Shown here: positions 7,876-16,030 of the stretch, piece after piece
Layout: each line of letters opens with the position of its first letter
Position numbering within the stretch: position 1 is the first letter of the stretch
From: JAJEFO01 sp009843725
Lineage (GTDB): Bacteria; Pseudomonadota; Alphaproteobacteria; Rhodobacterales; Rhodobacteraceae
Assembly (NCBI GenBank): GCA_965243215.1
Contig: CBDEUJ010000004.1
Location: 1,240,001-1,304,000 of the forward strand
Reading direction: 5' to 3'
Length of the DNA: 64,000 nt
Notes under the pieces: generated by a model
Seen by the model: only the letters and a program-made list of their open reading frames with translations
Databases searched by the model: none
What the model was told of the DNA's origin: nothing
Position numbers and translations under genes: made by a program

Positions 7876-8961
7876 TTGGCCACGATCTACGACGTCGCGA
7901 AAGCGGCAGGCGTATCGCCAAAGACCGTAAGCCGCGTCCTGAACGGCGACGCGCCGGTTGGCCGGGAAACCCGGAAGGCCGTCGAGGCGGCGATGTCGGA
8001 TCTTGGCTATGTCCCGTCAAATGCTGCTCGGATGATGCGATCAAACCGATCGGGACTGATCGGCCTCATCACCGGCGCACTCAGCCACAAGCTTGAACCG
8101 ATGGAGCCGACAGGCCTCCCGGATCTCTACATCGTTCAGGGCATCCAGAGGGTCATGGCCGACAGCGGAAAGACGCTGATCATCGCGGATACCGGCGGAA
8201 CCTCGGCCAAGGTGCCGCAACTTGTGCGCACGTTCCTGCAGCACAGGGTCGAGGCGCTGATCTACGTCGCAGACTACCACAAGCAAGTCACCTTCGACAC
8301 CGGTGCCGGAAACTGCCCGGTCGTCCTGGTCAACTGTTTCGACGCGGACGGAACTCCGGCAGTCCTGCCGGATGACGAGCAGTGCCAGTTCGATCTCGTG
8401 ACCGACCTGATCCGCTCGGGACACGAGCGGATCGCGTACCTCACGCTCGACCCTGCCATGGTGGCCGGGGAGCTGCGCTCGAAGGGATATCGTGCGGCGC
8501 TTGAAGCCGCCGGCATTCCCCACGATGGCGCACTGGAAGTCATGGCGCGCGAAAACGTCGAGGATCACGATGGCAGACTCCTGCAGCGCGCGCTCGACTC
8601 GGTTCTTGCGCTCGACAGGCCGCCAACCGTCATCTGCTGCGGAAACGACGAGATGGCCCTTCGCCTGTACGGGCTGATCCGGTCGCGCGGGCTTCGCATC
8701 CCCGAAGACGTTTCCGTAGCCGGATTCGACAACTACAGGGCCATCGCCGAGACACTGTATCCCCCGCTGACCACGGTGGAGCTGCCCTATCCGGCGATGG
8801 GACAAAGAGCGGCAGAGATCGCTCTGGGCATGATCAATGGCGAAGGCGAGCAGCTTGCGGGTCCTGAAATGGTTCCGGGACCCGTCCATTGGCGGTCATC
8901 CGTGACCGCCCTGAACTCAGTGACGAAATTCAGGAGCAACACAGGGAGTACGTTCTCATGA
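7876..8961 (+). CDS. LacI-family transcriptional regulator
   Basis: The protein has the LacI helix-turn-helix and hinge at its start (ATIYDVAKAAGVSPKTVSRV, LGYVPSNAARMMRSNRSGLI), followed by a periplasmic-binding-protein-like effector domain with VICCGNDEMALRLYGLIRSR and PEDVSVAGFDNYRAIAETL. I place the start at TTG 7876, which gives 361 residues beginning just before ATIYDVAKAAG and has GGGGGA upstream; the frame is open 54 bases further back but that extension resembles nothing. The stop overlaps the ATG of the sugar-binding protein (ATGA), so regulator and transporter share a transcript. Twin operators lie upstream. The ligand is probably the sugar taken up by the transporter. The sequence encodes a full-length repressor-type protein with no visible damage. 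Confidence 0.88.
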   Translation: MATIYDVAKAAGVSPKTVSRVLNGDAPVGRETRKAVEAAMSDLGYVPSNAARMMRSNRSGLIGLITGALSHKLEPMEPTGLPDLYIVQGIQRVMADSGKTLIIADTGGTSAKVPQLVRTFLQHRVEALIYVADYHKQVTFDTGAGNCPVVLVNCFDADGTPAVLPDDEQCQFDLVTDLIRSGHERIAYLTLDPAMVAGELRSKGYRAALEAAGIPHDGALEVMARENVEDHDGRLLQRALDSVLALDRPPTVICCGNDEMALRLYGLIRSRGLRIPEDVSVAGFDNYRAIAETLYPPLTTVELPYPAMGQRAAEIALGMINGEGEQLAGPEMVPGPVHWRSSVTALNSVTKFRSNTGSTFS

Positions 8962-10217
8962 AACTGAAGACCTTTGGCGCGACGCTGGCCGCTTCCGCAC
9001 TCGCAGCAGGAGCGTCCACCGCGCAAACAACGGTAACCATGTGGTACCATGGCGCCGGCAACGAGGTTGAGTCGAACATCATCAACCGGATCATCGAAGA
9101 CTTCAATTCCGGCCAGTCGGACTGGAACGTCGTCATCGAGAGCTTCCCGCAGGAGAGCTACAACGACTCCGTCGAGGCGGCTGCGCTCGCGGGCAACCTG
9201 CCCTGCATCATCGATGTCGACGGTCCCGTCATGCCGCGATGGGCCTGGGCCGGATACATGCAGCCCCTGCCAATCGACGAGTCGATGATCGCCGACTTCC
9301 TGCCCGGCACCAGGGGCATCTGGAACGACACGCTGTACTCGATCGGACTCTGGGACGCGGCCGTCGCCCTCTATGCCCGCCAGTCGACGCTTGACGAACT
9401 GGGCCTGCGCACGCCCACGCTCGACAACCCCTGGTCGCGGGACGAACTGCAGGCCGCGCTTGATGCCGCCAAGGACTCCGGCAAGTACGAATATGCGCTC
9501 GACCTCGGCATGGCGTGGAAGGGCGAATGGTTTCCGTACGCCTTCGGTCCGTTCATCCAGAGCTTCGGCGGCGACATGATCGACCGTTCGAGCTACACGA
9601 CGGCCGAGGGTGCGCTGAACGGCGATGCCGCACTTGCCTTCGGCGAGTGGTGGCAGAACCTGTTTGCCGGCGGATACGCACCGGGCAACAGCCAGGACGG
9701 CGCAGACCGCGATGCCGGGTTCATCGAAGGCAGGTACGCCTTCTCGTGGAACGGCAACTGGGCGGCGGTACCGACGATGGACGGCGGCGTCGAGGACATC
9801 GTGTTCCTGCCGGCGCCGGACCTCGGGAACGGACCGACCATTGGCGCGGCGTCGTGGCAGTTCGGCGTCACCGAGACCTGCGAGCATCCCGACGGGGCGG
9901 CTGCCTGGATCGAGCACGCCATTCAGGACAAGTACCTTGCCGCCTTCTCGGACGGCATCGGCCTGATCCCGTCAACCCCTTCGGCGGCGGCGATGACGAC
10001 GAACTACGCCCCAGGCGGCCCCCTCGAGGTGTTCTTCGAGCTCTCCAACGCGCAGGCCCTCGTACGGCCCGTGACCCCGGGCTATCCCGTCGTCGCGAAG
10101 ATCTTCGAGAAGGCGTTGGCAGACATCGCGGACGGGGCCAGCGTGGCGGACACGCTCGATGCCGCCGTCGACGAGATCGATGCGGACATCGAGGCCAACA
10201 ACGGCTACGGCAACTGA
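8958..10217 (+). CDS. ABC transporter sugar-binding protein
   Basis: The 419-residue periplasmic binding protein starts MKLKTFGATLAASALAAGAS with a cleavable signal peptide ending near STA-QT, and belongs to the extracellular solute-binding family 1 (MalE/UgpB type). Typical features are TTVTMWYHGAGNEVE at the mature N-terminus, WFPYAFGPFIQSFGGDMID, and AFSWNGNWAAVPTMDG. It captures a sugar or glycoside and delivers it to the two permeases encoded next. GGGAG stands about 10 bases before the ATG, which overlaps the LacI stop. A strong stem-loop follows the gene, an arrangement known to raise binding-protein level above that of the membrane subunits. A glycosidase in the operon suggests an oligosaccharide such as a fructoside; the ligand itself cannot be read from the sequence. 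Confidence 0.9.
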   Translation: MKLKTFGATLAASALAAGASTAQTTVTMWYHGAGNEVESNIINRIIEDFNSGQSDWNVVIESFPQESYNDSVEAAALAGNLPCIIDVDGPVMPRWAWAGYMQPLPIDESMIADFLPGTRGIWNDTLYSIGLWDAAVALYARQSTLDELGLRTPTLDNPWSRDELQAALDAAKDSGKYEYALDLGMAWKGEWFPYAFGPFIQSFGGDMIDRSSYTTAEGALNGDAALAFGEWWQNLFAGGYAPGNSQDGADRDAGFIEGRYAFSWNGNWAAVPTMDGGVEDIVFLPAPDLGNGPTIGAASWQFGVTETCEHPDGAAAWIEHAIQDKYLAAFSDGIGLIPSTPSAAAMTTNYAPGGPLEVFFELSNAQALVRPVTPGYPVVAKIFEKALADIADGASVADTLDAAVDEIDADIEANNGYGN

Positions 10218-10227
10218 TCGTGAGCAG

Positions 10228-10254
10228 CGGGCGGGCCGGCTTCCGGCCCGCCCG
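10228..10254 (+). terminator. Intra-operon GC-rich stem-loop
   Basis: GGGCGGGCCGG (10229-10239) and CCGGCCCGCCC (10243-10253) form a perfect stem with a CTT loop; C10228 and G10254 extend it to 12 pairs. It lies in the 57-base gap between the binding-protein and first permease genes. No T-tract follows, so it probably stabilises the upstream mRNA or attenuates transcription instead of ending it. Confidence 0.7.
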
Positions 10255-10274
10255 ACCCTTGCCCGGGCGCCGCA

Positions 10275-11345
10275 ATGGCATCGAGACTGACACAGCAGAA
10301 TCGCGCGGGCTGGCTGATGGCCGGACCCGCATTCCTGCTGATTGCCGCATTCCTGATCATTCCCTTCTTCATGGCGATCGGATTCTCGTTCACGAACCAG
10401 CGCCTGGTGTCCCCGAACCCGACCGAATGGGTCGGAACCGCAAATTACGAGCGCCTCTTCGGCATCGCCGTTCTCACGCTCGAGGCCGAACGCGGCGCCG
10501 ACGGCGCCGTCAGGACGAAGGACGGAGAGCCCGTCTTCCCGTCGCTGCGCTCATACACCCGAAACAGGGACGACCACCCCGAATACTATCGCAAGCGCGA
10601 ATGGTTCAGCTTCGGTCGCGGTGACGAACGGCGCACTTTCGTCCTGGCAACGGACGTTGTCTTCCTGAAGGCCGTGCGCAACACCCTGTTCTTCGTGGTT
10701 GTCGTCGCGCCGCTCCAGGCGGCGGCGGCGCTGGGCCTGGCGCTCCTCATCAACCGCAAGGTTCGCGGCATCAACATTTTCCGGACGATCTACTTCATGC
10801 CGGTCGTGATCTCGATGGTCGTGGTCTCGATGCTCTGGCGGTTCATCTATGACGGCCAGAACGGTCTCCTGAACACGGTGCTCGGCATGCTGACCTTCGG
10901 CTGGTTCGAGCCGGTCGACTGGCTCGGGCAGACATCCACAGCGCTGCCCTCGATCATGGCGATGTCAATCTGGCAGAGCGTCGGCTTTCACATGATCATC
11001 TGGCTTTCGGGTCTCCAGACGATCCCGGCATCCCTGTACGAAGCGGCGAGGATCGAGGGCGCGTCGCGGTGGCAGACGTTTCGGTACGTGACGTGGCCAG
11101 GTCTCCGCAACACCGCAATTCTGGTGATGATCATCATCACCATGCAGGCATTCACGCTCTATCCGCAGGTCGCGGTCATGACGGGAGGCGGGCCGCTGGA
11201 CAGCACGCAATCCATCGTCTTCCAGATGGTGGAGCGCGGCTATGGAAGGCAGGACATTTCGGGCGGATCGACGATCTCCGTCTTCCTCTTCCTGTTCGTG
11301 CTCTCGATTTCGCTCCTGCAGCGCTGGCTGACGCGGGAGAAGTGA
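10275..11345 (+). CDS. Sugar ABC transporter permease (MalF type)
   Basis: The 356-residue inner-membrane protein starts MASRLTQQNRAGWLMAGPAF. The first membrane helix is at about residues 12-36. Residues 50-125 form a long hydrophilic stretch (RGADGAVRTKDGEPVFPSLR, NRDDHPEYYRKREWFSFGRG), after which the remaining helices follow. The EAA loop that docks the ATPase is EAARIEGASRWQTFRYVTWP at about residue 255. The inserted stretch would face the periplasm and recalls the enlarged P2 loop of MalF, though it is shorter. The gene is followed at once by the partner permease, whose ATG is one base beyond this stop. It belongs to the carbohydrate uptake CUT1 class. Confidence 0.88.
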   Translation: MASRLTQQNRAGWLMAGPAFLLIAAFLIIPFFMAIGFSFTNQRLVSPNPTEWVGTANYERLFGIAVLTLEAERGADGAVRTKDGEPVFPSLRSYTRNRDDHPEYYRKREWFSFGRGDERRTFVLATDVVFLKAVRNTLFFVVVVAPLQAAAALGLALLINRKVRGINIFRTIYFMPVVISMVVVSMLWRFIYDGQNGLLNTVLGMLTFGWFEPVDWLGQTSTALPSIMAMSIWQSVGFHMIIWLSGLQTIPASLYEAARIEGASRWQTFRYVTWPGLRNTAILVMIIITMQAFTLYPQVAVMTGGGPLDSTQSIVFQMVERGYGRQDISGGSTISVFLFLFVLSISLLQRWLTREK

Positions 11346-11346
11346 C

Positions 11347-12216
11347 ATGACCCTGGAGCGCAAGACCCGGCTGATCGGACTTTACCTCTTCCTGGGCTTC
11401 ATCGCCTGCATCTTCGTCCTGCCGATCCTCTTCATGGTCATGTCCTCTTTCAAGCCGGACCTGCAGCTCCTGAGCGACAGCTCGTCACTGCGCGCATTCC
11501 TTCCGGTCGGCGACATCGGCGTCGACAACTACCGCGATGCCTTCAGCAGGGCTCCGGTCGGACTCTTCATCTTCAATTCGGTCTTCATCACGGCGACGAC
11601 GCTGGTGCTGTCGCTGTTCCTTGCCTCGATCGCCGCCTTCTCGTTCGTGTTCATCGAATGGCGTGGCAAGACGGTGGTTCTGGCGATCATCATCGCGACG
11701 TACATCCTGCCCTTCGAGACCGTTGCCGTGCCGCTGCTTCTCCTGGTGAACAACCTGCCGTGGCTGAGCACCGAAGGCGTCACCTGGGGCTGGCTCAACT
11801 CCTACCAGGTGCAGATCGTGCCCTGGATCATCCGGGCGCTCGAGATCTTCCTCTTCGTCCAGTACTTCCGCGACCTGCCGCGTGACCTCGTGGAGTCGGC
11901 CCGCGTTGAAGGCGCAAGCTGGTTTCAGGTCTATCGCCGCGTGGTGATGCCGCTGTCCGGTCCAGTCATCGCGACGGTCGCGATCCTGAAGTTTCTCGAG
12001 ATGTACAACAACCAGTTCATCTGGCCGATCATGGTCGTGCAGGAAGAGGGCCTGAGACCGATCATGGTGGGATTGCTCTACTTCTTCCAGCTGAACACGG
12101 CATGGGGCGAGATCATGGCCTATCTCACCATCATCACGGTACCGGTCCTGGCATTCTACCTGGTCCTGCAGCGCGCGTTCATCGCCTCGATCGCGTCAAC
12201 CGGCGTGAAGGGATAG
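11347..12216 (+). CDS. Sugar ABC transporter permease (MalG type)
   Basis: The 289-residue protein starts MTLERKTRLIGLYLFLGFIA and has six predicted membrane helices, with the EAA-type docking loop ESARVEGASWFQVYRRVVMP at about residue 185 and the family ending LQRAFIASIASTGVKG, close to the AFVAGLTAGAVKG endings of MalG proteins. It pairs with the preceding permease to form the channel of a CUT1-class importer. The start codon follows the upstream stop by one base and the next gene starts two bases after this stop, so translation is tightly coupled. Confidence 0.9.
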   Translation: MTLERKTRLIGLYLFLGFIACIFVLPILFMVMSSFKPDLQLLSDSSSLRAFLPVGDIGVDNYRDAFSRAPVGLFIFNSVFITATTLVLSLFLASIAAFSFVFIEWRGKTVVLAIIIATYILPFETVAVPLLLLVNNLPWLSTEGVTWGWLNSYQVQIVPWIIRALEIFLFVQYFRDLPRDLVESARVEGASWFQVYRRVVMPLSGPVIATVAILKFLEMYNNQFIWPIMVVQEEGLRPIMVGLLYFFQLNTAWGEIMAYLTIITVPVLAFYLVLQRAFIASIASTGVKG

Positions 12217-12218
12217 GC

Positions 12219-13175
12219 ATGCTGGCACTTGAGGATCATTGGGTCTGGGACAGCTGGTACCTGCACGACGGCAACCACTGGCATTGCTGGTACCTGAAGG
12301 CTCCGAAGTCCATCGGCGACCCGGAGCTTCGCCACTGGAACGTGACCCAGGGCCACGCCGTCAGCGACGATCTCGTGACGTGGGAGCATCGCGGAACCTC
12401 GCTTGCGCCTTCCGAAGGTCCGGCCTGGGACGACAAGACCACCTGGACCGGATCGACAACGCGTGGCGACGATGGCTCCTGGCACTACTTTTACACCGGA
12501 ACCTCCGAAGCGGAGGGCGCGCTGGTCCAGCGGATCGGTCACGCGGTCGGCGAAGACCTGGAAACCTGGGAACGAGCGGGCGACGGCCTCTGCCTCGACC
12601 TGACGGGCCCGAATGCCGCGCATTACGAGACCGACTGGGAGGGCGCATGGCACGACCGTGCCATGCGCGACCCCTGGGTCATGAAGGATCCGGACGGCCC
12701 GGGGTGGTTGATGTACTTCACCGCGCGCGCGGCCGGGGTCGACGAAACCAATGACGCGGGATGCATCGGATTCGCCACCTCGCCCGACCTGATGACGTGG
12801 ACGCTGGAACCTCCGGTGTTCACCGGTGGCTGGGGCCAGCTCGAAGTGCCGCAGGTTCTGCAGATCGACGGCAGCTGGCACTGCCTCTTCTGCATGGATC
12901 CCGAACATCAGGCGCGCTGGAACGCAAGGAAGAACGGTCGCATCGGGCGCGGCACGCACTACCTGATCGGCGACACGCCGCGCGGTCCCTGGCGGCTGCC
13001 GGACGGCGATGGGCTGGACACGAAGGCCCTTCGCTATGCCGCCCGCATCGTCGAGCATGACGGCCTCAAGCTCCTCGGGTTCAAGGACGGCGGACCGGGC
13101 GGCTTTGGCGGCTACATCATGGATCCCGCGCCCGTGTTCCGACGCGCGGACGGCACCCTGACCCTGGAGCGCTGA
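12219..13175 (+). CDS. Clan GH-J-like (GH32/GH68 type) glycoside hydrolase, cytosolic
   Basis: The 318-residue protein has a five-bladed beta-propeller pattern: HWVWDSWYLHDGNHWHCWYL near the start with the candidate nucleophile aspartate, DDKTTWTGSTTRGDDGSWHY, the transition-state stabiliser motif MRDPWVMKD at about residue 149, and LEVPQVL at about 209 with a candidate acid/base glutamate. Repeated DLxTWE units (DLVTWEHRG, DLETWERAG, DLMTWTLEP) mark the blades. This matches the GH32/GH43/GH68 superfamily, whose GH-J members cleave fructosides. No signal peptide is present, so it acts on a sugar already imported by the transporter. Substrate (sucrose, fructo-oligosaccharide or another glycoside) is inference. 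ATG 12219 sits two bases after the permease stop, with GGATAGG overlapping that stop. Confidence 0.75.
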   Translation: MLALEDHWVWDSWYLHDGNHWHCWYLKAPKSIGDPELRHWNVTQGHAVSDDLVTWEHRGTSLAPSEGPAWDDKTTWTGSTTRGDDGSWHYFYTGTSEAEGALVQRIGHAVGEDLETWERAGDGLCLDLTGPNAAHYETDWEGAWHDRAMRDPWVMKDPDGPGWLMYFTARAAGVDETNDAGCIGFATSPDLMTWTLEPPVFTGGWGQLEVPQVLQIDGSWHCLFCMDPEHQARWNARKNGRIGRGTHYLIGDTPRGPWRLPDGDGLDTKALRYAARIVEHDGLKLLGFKDGGPGGFGGYIMDPAPVFRRADGTLTLER

Positions 13176-13176
13176 C

Positions 13177-14247
13177 ATGGCTGGCATTCAACTTTCCAAC
13201 GTTCGCAAGCAGTTCGGGACGGTCGAAGTGATCCGGGGGGTCGACATCGACATCGTGGACGGGGAATTCGTCGTCTTCGTGGGTCCGTCGGGTTGCGGCA
13301 AGTCCACGCTCCTGAGGCTGATCGCCGGGCTGGAGGACATATCCGGCGGCGAGATTCGGATCGGCGGCCGCGTCGTCAACGATCTCCAGCCCAAGGAACG
13401 CGGCGTTGCGATGGTCTTCCAGTCCTACGCGATCTTTCCGCACATGACCGTGCGCGAGAACATCGCCTTCGGCCTCACGATCCGCAGGGAAAGCAAGAGC
13501 GTGGTCGAGCAAAAGGTCGCAGAGGCCGCGCGCATGCTGCAGATGGAAAACCTGCTTGACCGTCGCCCCTCCCAGCTCTCGGGCGGCCAGCGGCAAAGGG
13601 TGGCCATAGGCCGAGCGGTTGTGCGCGACCCGTCGGTCTTTCTCTTCGACGAACCGCTGTCGAATCTTGACGCGGCTCTTCGAATGAGCACGCGCCAGGA
13701 AATCGCGACCCTGCATTCCCAGCTGAAGACCACGATGATCTACGTGACCCATGATCAGGTCGAGGCCATGACGCTCGCCGACAAGATCGTTGTGCTGCGG
13801 GACGGCGAAGTCATGCAGGCGGGCGCGCCGATGGACCTCTATCACAACCCCGCCAACCTGTTTGTCGCCGGCTTCCTGGGAGCGCCGTCCATGAACTTCA
13901 TCGCGGTCTCCGTGGACTGTGCGGACGCCACAACGGTCAGGGTCTCCGGCCCGGCGACCAGCGGCCTTGACGTCAAGGCGGGCGAGCGCCGCTTCACGAC
14001 CGGCCAGAAGGCGACGCTCGGCATTCGCCCGCAGCAACTGCGGCCCGTCGCGGACGGCACGGGGCCGCTCAACGGCAGGGTGGTCCTGACCGAACGGCTG
14101 GGCAGCGAAACGATCGTGGACGTGCGCCTGAGCTCGAATGACAGCATCGTTGCGGCGCTGCCGGAGGACACGATCCTGCATCCGGGCGACGCGGTTTCGT
14201 TCGATTTCGACCCGGCGCATGCGCACCTGTTCGACGAAGCCCTGTGA
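13177..14247 (+). CDS. Sugar ABC transporter ATPase (UgpC/MalK type)
   Basis: The 356-residue ATPase starts MAGIQLSNVRKQFGTVEVIR. It has Walker A GPSGCGKST at about residue 37, the Q loop VFQSYAIFPH, signature LSGGQRQR, Walker B VFLFDEPLSNLDA and the switch histidine THDQVEAMT. After residue 235 comes the regulatory beta domain (GFLGAPSMNF, then LGIRPQQLRP), as in MalK and UgpC. It powers the importer made by the two permeases. It starts one base after the glycosidase stop, and its stop overlaps the GTG of the following dehydrogenase by four bases. Confidence 0.92.
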   Translation: MAGIQLSNVRKQFGTVEVIRGVDIDIVDGEFVVFVGPSGCGKSTLLRLIAGLEDISGGEIRIGGRVVNDLQPKERGVAMVFQSYAIFPHMTVRENIAFGLTIRRESKSVVEQKVAEAARMLQMENLLDRRPSQLSGGQRQRVAIGRAVVRDPSVFLFDEPLSNLDAALRMSTRQEIATLHSQLKTTMIYVTHDQVEAMTLADKIVVLRDGEVMQAGAPMDLYHNPANLFVAGFLGAPSMNFIAVSVDCADATTVRVSGPATSGLDVKAGERRFTTGQKATLGIRPQQLRPVADGTGPLNGRVVLTERLGSETIVDVRLSSNDSIVAALPEDTILHPGDAVSFDFDPAHAHLFDEAL

Positions 14248-15332
14248 CGAAGCCCGCCGTCATACTTGACCCTCATTGGCGAACCATGGCCGAACTGTTC
14301 TCGCAGGGCACGCTCCTGGCCCTGCGCGAGGAATTCGACGTGATCTGGGGAAGGGACGAACCGATCTCCAGTGACGCCTTTGACGCGGCCTGGCCGTCAG
14401 CATCCGCGTTGATATCCGCGACCCCCACCGTCACGCGAAGGATGCTCGGCGAAGCGCCGAAGCTTCGCGCAGTGATCGAGGTTTCCGGCGCATTTCCGGA
14501 CACGATCGACTACAAGGCATGCGCCGCAAGGGGCGTCGAGGTCCTTTCATGCGCTCCGGGATTTCGGGAATCCGTCGCGGAAATGGGACTGGCCATGGCC
14601 CTCGCGGGCGCACGCGGGCTGGTCGCTGAACACGAAGCGTTTCGAACCGGCAACGAAGGCTGGCTGCAGGAGAACCCGGCGACCGATTTCTCGCTGCACG
14701 GCTCCAGGATCGGGTTTGTCGGCTTTGGACAGATCGCCAGGGAACTGACTGGATTGCTCGCCCCGTTTCGTCCGAGAGTCAGGGCTCATGATCCCTGGCT
14801 GGCGCAGGAGGATGTGGACCAGTTCGACGTGGAACTGTGCAGGCTCGAAGACTTGCTGAAGTGGTCTCGCTGCCTGTTTGTCACGGCTGTCCCGACATCC
14901 CGGAACAAGGCCCTCATTTCGGCAGACATGCTTGCCCTGCTTCCAGACCATGCGCTTGTCGTGCTCCTGAGCCGGGCCCATCTGGTGGATTTCGACGCGC
15001 TCGTGGCAGCGGCGATGACCGGGCGAATACGGGTCGCCGTGGACGTATTCCCCGTTGAACCGCTGCCGCAGGACCATTCAGTCAGGCAGGTGTCCAATGT
15101 CATTCTCTCGCCGCACCGCGCGGCAGCGGTTCAAGGTGGCCGCCACCTGATCGGCGACATGATCTTGACGGACCTGAAGGCCATGTGCTCGGGAGAGTCC
15201 TGTCGACAACTCGCGACGTCCGACTCCAGCCGCGTCGAACTGGTCGCCGGCGTCGGGAACGCCGCCCGGGCAGTCAACAGGGCCGACGCGCAGGCAGCAA
15301 GTCACCTGCCGCACCCGTCACGCGGCGCCTGA
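14244..15332 (+). CDS. D-isomer-specific 2-hydroxyacid dehydrogenase
   Basis: The 362-residue protein has the NAD-binding fold GFVGFGQIARELTGLLAPF at about residue 155 and the catalytic triad pattern of the family: arginine in VVLLSRAHLVDFDAL, glutamate in VDVFPVEPLPQDH and histidine in LSPHRAAAV. It would interconvert a 2-hydroxyacid and a 2-oxoacid with NAD(P)H in the cytoplasm. It starts with GTG at 14244, overlapping the ATPase stop, so it is the last gene of the LacI-regulated operon. Its presence beside a transporter and glycosidase suggests that the imported compound releases a sugar acid or hydroxyacid; that role is inferred. The last 30 residues (VNRADAQAASHLPHPSRGA) look unlike the family and may be read-through of an eroded stop. 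Confidence 0.82.
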   Translation: MTKPAVILDPHWRTMAELFSQGTLLALREEFDVIWGRDEPISSDAFDAAWPSASALISATPTVTRRMLGEAPKLRAVIEVSGAFPDTIDYKACAARGVEVLSCAPGFRESVAEMGLAMALAGARGLVAEHEAFRTGNEGWLQENPATDFSLHGSRIGFVGFGQIARELTGLLAPFRPRVRAHDPWLAQEDVDQFDVELCRLEDLLKWSRCLFVTAVPTSRNKALISADMLALLPDHALVVLLSRAHLVDFDALVAAAMTGRIRVAVDVFPVEPLPQDHSVRQVSNVILSPHRAAAVQGGRHLIGDMILTDLKAMCSGESCRQLATSDSSRVELVAGVGNAARAVNRADAQAASHLPHPSRGA

Positions 15333-15418
15333 ATGCCGGCTCTGTGAAGGAGTTGACTACGGCGGCGGGTGCCTTGAAATTGGATCGCGGCAAGCTGATC
15401 GGGCAAGGGAAGACAGAA

Positions 15419-15973
15419 ATGACCAGGTACCACCCGCTATTGGTCGCGTTGCACTGGATCATGGCAGCCATGGTCGTCGCGTCGCTCTTCTTCGGAAAGG
15501 TGCTCTTGTCGACCATGAGCAATGCCGATCCGCAAAAGCTGCAGGGGCTCGCGGGCCACATTACAGTTGGCCTTGCCTTGGGGGCGCTCCTGGTCCTGCG
15601 CCTGGCCGTCCGGCTCGCTTCTGCAAAGCCTCCTCATGCCGAGACGGGGAGTGCGTTTCTGGACAGGGTCGGCATCGCGACCCATTGGATCATGTACCTG
15701 CTGATCGCGCTCATGGTGCTCAGCGGGCTGGGCACGGCCCTGTCCGGCGGCCTGTTTCCGATCGTCTTCGGCGGAAGCGGCGAGCCGTTGCCGGCCAACC
15801 TGTCCACGCTTGCTCCACGCCTGGCACACGGGTTGATATCGAACCTTCTCGTCCTTCTCGTGCTGTTGCACGCCTGCGCTGCCTTCTATCACCAGTTCTA
15901 CCTGCACGACGGCCTGTTTCGGCGCATGTGGTTCGGAAACCGCGATCGCCAGGTCCCGCCAGACAACCATTGA
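15419..15973 (+). CDS. Cytochrome b561 family protein
   Basis: The 184-residue membrane protein starts MTRYHPLLVALHWIMAAMVV and has four hydrophobic helices. Histidines suited to bind two b-type hemes occur in ALHWIMA, LAGHITVGL, IATHWIMYLL and in the LLHACAAFYHQFYLHDG segment of the last helix. Bacterial members pass electrons between quinones and periplasmic partners. ATG 15419 has AAGGGA upstream and gives the normal family length; the frame is open further upstream into the dehydrogenase gene but that part is not family sequence. It is separated by 86 bases from the sugar operon and 57 bases from the HAD gene. I assign no specific partner. Confidence 0.85.
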   Translation: MTRYHPLLVALHWIMAAMVVASLFFGKVLLSTMSNADPQKLQGLAGHITVGLALGALLVLRLAVRLASAKPPHAETGSAFLDRVGIATHWIMYLLIALMVLSGLGTALSGGLFPIVFGGSGEPLPANLSTLAPRLAHGLISNLLVLLVLLHACAAFYHQFYLHDGLFRRMWFGNRDRQVPPDNH

Positions 15974-16030
15974 AATGGTTCCGGTCGCACACGCCATGCC
16001 GGAAACCGTTCCGACCGAAAGGGGAGAGAT

